Shown here: positions 52,315-64,000 of the stretch, one piece after another
Position numbering within the stretch: the first letter of the stretch is position 1
Layout: every line of letters begins with the position of its first letter
Assembly (NCBI GenBank): GCA_021397835.1
Contig: JAJFZO010000889.1
Location: forward strand, 2,976,001 to 3,040,000
Reading direction: 5' to 3'
DNA: 64,000 nt
Origin: Moringa oleifera
Lineage: Eukaryota; Streptophyta; Magnoliopsida; Brassicales; Moringaceae
The notes under the pieces: generated by a model
What the model was told of the DNA's origin: nothing
The model's input: the letters and a program-made list of their open reading frames with translations, nothing else
Databases searched by the model: none
Translations under genes and position numbers: made by a program

Positions 52315-55300
52315 TTCTGCCTCATCTACCCACTTAAAGTTCCATTAGAGATTGCCTCCCAATAATAGGTTATAGGCAAATGTTTTATCATAGATTTGTA
52401 AAGCAATCGAGTCATCATCATTGATTTGATAGATTTTCATTCGAAAAGTTTGAACCTGACACTAAGTAGGCCTTCATATCTATATAGAATTCACATTTTA
52501 ATTAGATAATTAACAGTATTAACAAGTTGATAGTGTTAGAAGCTGGAGAGAGAGTCAGAAAAGTCGAAGAACCTGCTGGCAGTCAGATATATAGCAATCT
52601 TTTGGTGGGGACTATGATGGCCTCCATGGCCAATTAAGATCATTATGAAACAAATATAATATAAAATATTATCCTCTAACTGTAACACTCACTTGAACAT
52701 TTACGGAGCTTTAACGTGGGCTTAATTATATGTTCAATTAAATATTATAGAAAATGTATCTATGATCATGTTGCAATTATCAACATGGAAGGAGTAGTAA
52801 ATTGAATAAAGAAACAAACAGAAGAAGACAGCATGAACGCCAAGAAAACTCACTAGTTTATTAAGTCACAGATGCAATTACATGTATACAGATTTCGATG
52901 GAACATGCGCTGGTAGGGTTTCTTGTGGTCTCCATAAATCTGACCCAACCTGAAATAATAAAAGGAGACAGAAGTATAGATTTACACTGGGCAAGAGGGA
53001 AGAAAGGGGTCTTGTGGAAAAGTCAAAACCTCTCAAAAAAAAAACCCTTTCCAAACACAAAGCTGTGAGGCTTAATTACAACGTGTGGGTAATTAAACGT
53101 GGTCAACTCTGTCAACCACGGGAAACAGACAACCCCAAGAGGCAAAAACTGAGAAACCATATCTGCAATTAATCAATCCTCACAGAAAAACATAGCCACA
53201 GAATATATCAGGCTTTTGTTTCTCTCACTAGATATAACCAAACAAGAACATCAACAGGGAACTATACTAGTGAAACTAAACTATCAGTTTATTCTTAGTG
53301 TTCTCTTCAGCAGACAATCTTCTAAGTGAATTGTCAGATTAACTGCAGTATTGCCTGTCTTAGGTTCTTCACAAGATCCTTCACTGTCATGGAGAACTCT
53401 GCGTCTATGTGCAGAGATCATAACTATCAACCATTCAGTATAGTCCTTAATTTAATTCGAAACAGTAAACACAACATTACGTGAATCTTGAAATTGTGCT
53501 TAGTAACTTGTTACAGGAAAAACCAAGCAATGCCAGGTTTTGATTAGCAGTTTACGTGATGAAAACGTGCCAATTAAAGAACCAAAGGGGAAAAGGCATT
53601 CTTACCTTAGCGTTTATGTCGAGGGTGCCCTTTCCAAATGGCAAGGCGTTGCTGCTAACCACTGTAAGATGAAGCTTTTCGATTTCAGTTGGCATATTTA
53701 CTATGCATCCTTTCTTCTCGCAGTGGATTCTTATGAGAACATATCTGTGCCGAGACTCTGGCTTTAATTTCAGGCAGTGGTTAGTGGCATTGGGCATCAA
53801 AGTTCTCGTCAGACGAAGATGTCTCATCCTCAACACAGATTTGAGATTTCTTCGACAAAAATCACAGATTCATTGGTTTTCTTAGTTGTTTGTGTTCTTC
53901 GAGTTGTTTCATATTCCATGTTCCACGTTCCCGGTTCATTTGATGGCTCTTCTCTCTTCCCTACTATTAGTATTCCATGGCCCCTTCTTTTTTTTTTTTT
54001 TTTGAGAGTATATCTTCCTCTGAAAGTTTTCAGCTTGTTCTTGTACCAAGCATTTGTCAAAATGGATTTTGTGATTAATCATACAAAAATAAGATTTTGA
54101 AGACATTATCAAAATATTTAAATTTATTTATTTTGTAAATATAATTGCAATTTTGGTATGTAATATTATATGAATATATAATTAATTTCTAAGCATCAAT
54201 TAAATGGGCAGTCTTGAAAAAGACATTAATTTTTAAATTATGAGATTTTAAAATCTATGTTCGAAAACAATGAAGAGGTTTGCAAATAATGTGATTTTGA
54301 ATTTTTCATATTTTAAAAATTAATTTCAATATTCATGGTGAAAGACTTGATCGACTTTATTTCAAAAGTTTTTATAAAGTCAACTTACAACATTTCATTT
54401 TTCTATGATATTATTGTTCTATTTTTTGACTAAATATATTAAAAATGTGTTATTTCAAGTTACAATTAATTATGGTTGATAATATATGAGTACTCATGCA
54501 CTTTAGATCTCAAGCCGGTCAAAGATCGTATTATTAAGCAAGATATATGATTTTAATTTTTCTCATTTTGTAAATGGGTTCTAATTAAAATAATTATGAA
54601 AGGAAATCCAAGAAGATAATTATAAAAAAAAATTAAAACTTCAAAACAAACAATAATTATAAGTGTGATTAGAGTTAAAACAACATAATGTCTACGTGTT
54701 AATTTGGGATCAAAACATTACATATTGATGATCAATCCATAGCTTAATCTAACCATTTTTTCTTTAATTTCAAATTTAATTTTACTCTAATATGTGAATA
54801 GTTAGTAGTGCTAATATGAATTGATATCTTCATATTAATGAATTGGTAAAATCAATAGTGATACCTGACGAATCTTAACTAAATTACATATTTGAATAGC
54901 TACATATCATTTGGGCATGCATGATATTTTTAGAAAGATTTCCTACCCACATATTTTTTTAATTTTTATTTAAACAATAAAAAAATGCATACGATAATAT
55001 ATATATATATAGAACTTTCGATTAATTGGTGCAATATATATAGACTCTAATGAACGATCTTGAAATCATCAATTAGTCCGTTTAAATTGGTTTTCATATT
55101 TCAATATGCCTAAAAAAAAAACCCTTTTCTTAAGATTTTAAACAATTCTTATTAATAATATCTGATTTTTTATTTAATTATATGATAATCGTATTGCATT
55201 TATTGGTATGAAAATCGATGTGGTTTAGATTTTGAAACAAAAGGTTCAAATTGTCAAGAGTTGAAATCATTATATAGAATAATTTTTTTAGCAGTTAAAT

Positions 55301-57303
55301 TTGAAAGTTTGAACTGCATATTATCATTTTTATATTTAATATATTATAATCTCATTATATCATTAATTATACAATTATATTAATTGTCTCACTGGCTACT
55401 TAGTATGTTATACAGGATGTCGCGATTTTGAGAGAGTATAGAAATATGTATGAGCCCTTTAGTCAAAGAAGAGAAAGTGGGTAATTAAGAAAAAAGACAA
55501 ACTACACTTTGTCAACTAAAGGCATCCCATTTTGGACTTTCAGGGCTAAATCTACACATGCTAATTTAATTACTTCACTTTTGACCCAAATCTTCCGAAT
55601 TCACTTTATGGGCAGCTAGCTTCCTCCACGAAAAAGTTTCATGATCTTTCATCACCCGACAAATGTTTCCTTTGTCTAGAAAAAGGCTCGCAATTAATGC
55701 ATTGAACCTTACTATAAGAAACATGAAGGTGCTATGAACATATCCAACATGTTAATTTCAGGAGTATCTAGAATTAAACTTAGGTGTAAACACCAGTAAC
55801 GAAGTTGTTGCCCAATTGATATTAACTATTGAATAATCTCGTTGTTTAGAGTATGTCAGCGTACATTTTTAATGTAAAAAGAAATATACAGACATAAACA
55901 TACATAATAGCATTGAATGATTCAAAATCACTTCAAGAAATTAAACTTGATGAATGAGACAAAACAAACGGCTATAAATTGATTTTTTATTGATGATTTC
56001 TATTTGTGTAGAAGGATTCAGTTTTGAAATGAAGTGAATCTGCAGTAAATTTAATGAGAATTTGAGAAAAAAAAATGAGGTAAAATGAACGAGTGAAGGG
56101 AGAATAACTTAATTGCGGGTGGGACAAGAAATAACGTTAGTAGTCGGTGGTGCTTTCAAACTTATGACATTGGTTACATAATTCTCATATACAAGTGAGG
56201 GTATTTTTTAAAAAAAGTTCTAGAAAACACAAATTATTTATTTGATTTGTTTTATAATTAACTTTTAAAAAAAAATTTGCCACAATGCTCCCAAATTCTT
56301 GACTAGCTGATTTTCGGGAATGAAATAAAGATGGAAGGATGAGCTTTGCTAGCAAGCAATTCATGTAAGAGCTAGCTAGTTAATTTATATTTATCTATCT
56401 ATTAATTAAAACAAACAAATTAAAGATGGTAATAGGAAGCTCAAGCTTGATGAGCTTAATTGGTTTTGAGAACAAGCTTGAATCCGGTTAATTTGTTTGC
56501 GTAACAAACCAAAGTTTGAATTACATTAAAAAATTTCAAATATTAAACAAGTTAATCATAATCTCATTAGGGTTTTCAAAATCTTCGTTCAAATTTGAGT
56601 CGAAGTCAACCCATGCAGCCCAGCTCCAAGACAAGAATACATTGTGTGGTTCGACTACAAACCCACCGCCGACCAAAGAGAAATTAATCTCCTAAAATAG
56701 TCAAAAACTCTTGGCTTGCCCACCTCGCCTGAAGGGACTAAATTGAACAGAATCTAATGCACATTTCATATAATATATAGTTGTTACGCAAATGAATTAT
56801 AATAGTTCAAGAGAGTAATAATAGGTCGTTCCACACGGGTGTTCACTTGGTGTAGATATAAAAGAGAGAAATGGGAACCCAAACCGAGTAGAAGACTAGA
56901 AGGTTTGCAGCCTTTGTTGGTTGATGTATAAACCATTTAGAACAAGACTAATAAAAATAATAATAACAACAATGTGGTTTAAGTGTTAAATTAAACATAA
57001 GTTTGTCTTACGCGAATTAATTTGGGAAGATAAAGTACAAAGATGGTCTAACCACTTTCCACACGGAGCAGCCAATGCTCTTCCCAACATCATTTAGCCA
57101 TCATCCCCACTAAATTTAAAATTAGAGCACATGCTCATGATCATATGTTGTGGATAAGATACAATTTAGTGGTCTTTTAAAGCCCAAAAAAAAAAAGATT
57201 TATTCATTTAACAAGTTATGATCATTAATTATATCATAAGTGAGAGATAATGTGCTTACCTGTTATCACAAAAAGATACAGATTTGAGCTCGATTGTGTT
57301 GGG
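52315..57303 (-). repeat. Right arm of large inverted duplication
   Basis: Reverse-oriented, diverged copy of 44957-52039, with many small indels and one major loss. Left-arm DNA between about 48500 and 50250 is missing at about 53885-53905, which removes the G-box, TATA box, 5' UTR intron, exons 1 and 2 and most of the bHLH domain. A second deletion of about 100 bases shortens the copy of intron 3. The outer end falls at 57303, where similarity stops at a cccaac/gttggg boundary. Confidence 0.92.
53335..53885 (-). pseudogene. Truncated antisense bHLH pseudogene fragment
   Basis: On the minus strand this is a broken copy of exons 3 and 4 of bHLH gene 2. Recognisable blocks include SSDENFDAQC, a VLIRIHCEKKGCIVN segment and LHLTVVSSNALPFGK, then a copy of the last exon at 53335-53409 that still ends in a stop. 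Frameshifts occur around 53755-53790, the acceptor before the last exon is altered, and the start codon, promoter and DNA-binding domain are gone. It cannot encode a transcription factor; the ACT-like segment alone is not in one frame. Confidence 0.9.
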
Positions 57304-59662
57304 TTAACAGTTTATTTATCTTATTTTTGTACGTTGAAGTGCGCCTGTCTTATAGGGTAAAGTTAAAAATAGCTGTGGGTAATACTGCTTGGTCTAGTAG
57401 GAATTCTTCTGACTTAAGTACCATCCTACATTGGGCAGTAGCACCTATTTATAATAACATCCTGGCACAGGCACTCCTGATGGTGCTTCGGGATCTTTCT
57501 ATAGTCTTCTATTTTTCTGGACATATGCATTACTTGTATCGTTTTGGGCTGATTTACATCTTCAGGTACACCAATTTACTACATATTGCGTTCACTTGTA
57601 CTAAACTTGATGCTAATGGATGCTAACCATGACTGTCTCAGGCAAGAAGCCTTCCAATTAATAAACTTAAGCCCAATATGCAATCAATGGACTTTCTACT
57701 TTGTACAGGTGAGAGCGAAAACTTATTTTAATCCATCTTGGATATAATTTAGGTCTGAATTTTACATCATGCTTGCTTGGTTATCTTCGCATGATACTAG
57801 ATCTGTACCTGGATCTCTAGAAAATTAAACAGCAGCTCTGTTGTGGAGGAAGTTACTAGATATGAAAGTTTATATTGCAATATATTTTTTTATTAATTAA
57901 AAATTTGCAAAATATTTTTCATTGTCATTAATCCTTAATTTTCCATCTAGACACATAGGCATTTATTCGATAACTTTATATTAATTTTAATATAAAGTTT
58001 TGTATGAATACGATTGAAAATGAGGATAGTTTTGAAATATTTAATGTTTTCACATTGAGATGTATTTCGCTGTAAAGCAAACCTATATGCCCCGACAAAG
58101 TCATCGGATGAACTTGGCGAGTATTAATTTGCGAGGCTTTCATAATTTAGGGGTTCCATCAATGCAACAAATATTATGACAGAACCCTAGCTACCCGGCA
58201 AGAGAGTGTTTGGTAGCTGAGAAATGAAGAAGAATCTTGTCCCTTCTTATGGACAAGGAAAAGATAGCGAAAAAGGAGACCTAAAGTTTTCAACAAATGC
58301 AATAGTGTTAATTAGGAAACAAATTGAGAGAGTCCATCACAAATAGTATTCATATCTAATTTTATCTTAATTAATATAAATATCTTATTAAATAATTATT
58401 TGTTATAAATTTTCATTTTTGAAAATTGTTTTTAAATTTTAAAATATGTTTGTAATATATATCACGTTTAAATATTATATTTATTTAATAATATGATTTA
58501 AAATAAAATATTATTTAAAATTTTTAAAAATAATATCAACTGATGTACCAATTGAAATTGAATTGAATTTTATTAAAAAAAACTTAACAATTGGGGATTC
58601 AAAATAAGGAGGTTGTACTATAAATTTTAACTTAAATTTTTTTATGAATGTAAAAAAATATTTAAGCTACTATCATAAAAAAAAATTAAAAATTTTTAAT
58701 AATAAAAATATTTTTAAAAAAAATTATTATCAAAATTTTAAAAATTTTAAAATAAATAACTATTTGGGATAATTTTTTTAAATATTTTAAACAATAAAAA
58801 TATACTAAATTTTTTAAGTGACTTAAATTAAAATATAATTTTTTATTAATTAAAAAAGAGAGAGAAAGCGTTTAGATATTTTCCTATTTTTCTCGCCTGC
58901 CTGTTGAAGCGAACATAATATGACATTTGAAATCAGAACCAGCAGCGTGGTTTGACAATTTTCCTATATTATCCTTTTTCTGATTTATTTTTTGAAGTTT
59001 GTACGGCTGTACTTTTCTCTGCTCATTATCTCATTTTAAGGCCAATATCTTGACATTATAAGACAAATAGAAAATCATTGTCTGTAAAATTAAAATCGAG
59101 TTTTTTTCTGTGCCAATAGTACTCGTAAACAGTACTCAACGAATCATCAATAGGATCCCATGGCACCACAAGTTTGACTCGTTTTAAGCTTTGGATCTGT
59201 GTTTAGATTTTGGGATTTCTACAAATGATATCTCGTAGTCTTTGCTAAATCCATATTTTTCCACGGCCAGATTTTGACTTATGCTTTTTGAAATCATAGT
59301 ATTTAAGAGAGAAAGGAAAACATTTTGGGAATTGTTTGCCTTTTTCTTTTCTTTTCTAATTGCAATTTAAATTGTGAAGTGTTGTTGATTAGTGATTGAT
59401 CGAATCAGGCCCAAATGGGAAAAATAGGAAGTTGAGCTAAGTGGGTCTGTTTGGAGCCCATATGAGATTCGATCCTTTGATCCCTCCAGTTGCAAGGAAC
59501 CTCCATCCATGAAACTCGTTCCTATCTGCAGAAATAACGGGTTTCTGTTATTCTTTGATCCATCTGAAAAGAAGAAAGATAACTAATCATTCAACACAAA
59601 AGGGGTAAATCAAACGGAAGTGGGTTTTGAAGGAGTTACTGACGTGAAAGAGAAGGGGAGGG
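57304..59662. other. Intergenic spacer before the hexokinase-like gene
   Basis: From 57304 to about 57720 the sequence is balanced in base composition and has an open frame (57294-57626) of 110 codons without recognised similarity. From about 57850 to 58880 it is AT-rich. The last 250 bases are purine-rich and probably hold the leader of the hexokinase-like gene. Confidence 0.5.
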
Positions 59663-62444
<2,782 letters not shown>

Positions 62445-64000
62445 GTCTTGATTATAAATTTATCAGAAAGAAAATTGATTAACTTATGCCATTGTTTTCT
62501 TCCAATTTTCTCATTCTTTTTGGGATTTCAAATCCATTTCTGACTGAAGAAGAACTACAAAGTTTCTTCAGTTCCTGTTGAGCTCCTTCCTGGAAAGCTC
62601 ATCAGAAGCTCGTCTGCTAGTTACTCCAATTGGATAGCAAACTACAGGAACTGCAAATATTAACAACATCAGACACATTTTGATAATGGCATATTCCTCC
62701 TACAGATTTATGTTTTTGAATTTCCAAGATGAGCAATACTGCTTCTGTTGTCAAAACAGGGGAAAAAGGGAGTTCCCCTTTTCAGAAGACTAGCCCAATA
62801 ATCTGTAGAGCCACGACCTGGAAACCTGCAGCAATGACAAGCCTGAACACCCAGACCAGAAACAATATGGAGGATCAAGCGAGACCTGACAACCTGAAAA
62901 CGACTTGAGATACAAAGGTAAAAAGAAACAAGCCTGAACTATTGTCCTGTTCTTTGTCAATTTCTTCTGCGTTGCCACCATGTCCCAATCTGCACTAACA
63001 GCAAAACGAATTCTTTAATATTTACCTGTAAGAAGTCTCCACAACTTAAACTGAAAACCCTGCAATGGACCCAGTTCTTAAAAAAGGGAGGCATGTCGGA
63101 TTGCTCAGCCCACACTCGTCGGGCTGTGAAGGGAAGGTTTGGTCCCCTCAAATGAACCCAGCTCGACCGAGCTGGTTGTGGACCACCCATTCTCGTTGTC
63201 ATTGCAACCCAAAACGTGGGTCGTCGAGTGCAACCCTAGGCCGGTTTTGTGCCACTTAATTCGGCTAAAATTTGGTTAAAAGTGGAATTGGGCAGTAACT
63301 TTTAACCGAACATGCTTAGTGGATGGTTTTCAGGCTGTGGGTACAAGTGGCCTTGTCCGAACTCAGACATTCGCCAATAAAAGAGAAGAGAGAAGTTCTA
63401 ACAGGTCTATGTCAACAAATTAATTAGTTCTCGAGAAGTGATATTAAGTGAAAATGGGACAGCCATCGTGTAATCACTTGGTCTTTATACACCCGCCATG
63501 TAATTGCAAAAATTAAAACATGTTTAATTTTGATTTATAAGTTGGTACGTTAAAGATCAAATGAAAAGAAAAAAGAGGATAATAATTGACCAATTACTTT
63601 ATGTCACGTAATGTCAGGAAGAGCAATCAATTCATTTCTGTTTTTTAATTAGTGAAACAATAAGTGTTTCCCGCTATGGCTGAGGAGCAGATCTAAGTGG
63701 GTATTAATGGAGGGTGTCTGTGGGGATCAGCAAAGACAAAATTTGAGTTGTTTTAACAAACAAATATATGCACCAAAGTCGTAAATGTTAAACTAATTAA
63801 AGGGGACCCTTTTGATTCTTATAGATTAAGAAGAAGGAATGGGACAAGACAAAACGAAATTAAGGGTCTCTTTAAGCAGGCCGATCAGCTGCTGCTTTAG
63901 TGCTTTGTAATCATCCCCTTCACGTAATCAACTTTTTTATCACGTGCTTCTCTTCTGGATTCAAAGGGATTTCCTGTAAAAATGACAAAGTTGTAATCTT
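62445..64000. other. Region after the hexokinase-like gene, no gene recognised
   Basis: The first 250 bases are probably 3' UTR. A GC-richer patch at about 63080-63260 includes a short hairpin (ccagctcg near 63168) and does not encode a recognised protein on either strand. The rest is ordinary AT-rich DNA. Confidence 0.4.

Noticed and set aside
53777..54100. 107-codon plus-strand frame
   Set aside because: It is antisense to the bHLH pseudogene fragment and to the duplicated upstream region, so it is a shadow.
63080..63260. GC-richer patch considered as a SINE or tRNA-like gene
   Set aside because: No convincing A and B boxes, no cloverleaf and no poly-A tail were found.

Overview
The window is nuclear DNA of a flowering plant, most likely a eudicot. 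Genes have many short exons with GT-AG introns, the introns and intergenic DNA are AT-rich, and every confident product is a plant family. The species cannot be named from the sequence. I reconstructed seven protein-coding genes, all on the + strand, by joining exons at GT-AG sites with frame kept across every junction.

Layout: (1) 352-7013, the 3' part of a STARCH SYNTHASE 5-like gene, a non-catalytic starch-synthase relative whose 5' end lies outside the window. (2) 7014-10064, a very AT-rich spacer. (3) 10065-19177, a Spinster-type major facilitator transporter containing a recent 164-bp tandem duplication of most of one exon. (4) 19178-23136, a spacer with a long foldback just after the transporter. 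(5) 23137-30133, a kinesin-8 motor with a long-TIR, MULE-like element in intron 3. (6) 30936-32958, a WDR5-type WD40 protein of COMPASS-like histone methyltransferase complexes. (7) 33870-35535, a decayed PPR pseudogene. (8) 39431-40869 and 49171-50945, two tandem bHLH subgroup IVa transcription factors (bHLH18/19/25/NAI1 type). (9) 44957-57303, a multi-kilobase inverted duplication centred near 52.18 kb. Its left arm contains the second bHLH gene and its right arm holds an antisense, truncated copy of that gene. (10) 59663-62444, a hexokinase-like gene that has lost catalytic motifs. (11) 62445-64000, no recognised gene.

The most notable structure is the inverted duplication. The left arm is about 7.1 kb, the right arm about 5.0 kb, and the spacer about 275 bp. 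The right arm lost roughly 1.75 kb covering the promoter, first exons and bHLH domain, leaving an antisense pseudogene fragment that could form double-stranded RNA with the intact gene. Both intact bHLH genes carry the same G-box about 45 bp upstream of a TATA box, which the truncated copy lacks.

From memory of Arabidopsis locus numbers, the gene order is a mosaic of three neighbouring pairs: SS5 with a Spinster homolog (At5g65685/At5g65687), kinesin-8 with WDR5a (At3g49650/At3g49660), and HKL3 with bHLH25 (At4g37840/At4g37850). This window may therefore keep one ancestral block that was split after genome duplication in the Arabidopsis lineage. Two of the seven genes encode enzyme-derived proteins with destroyed active sites, both in carbohydrate pathways.
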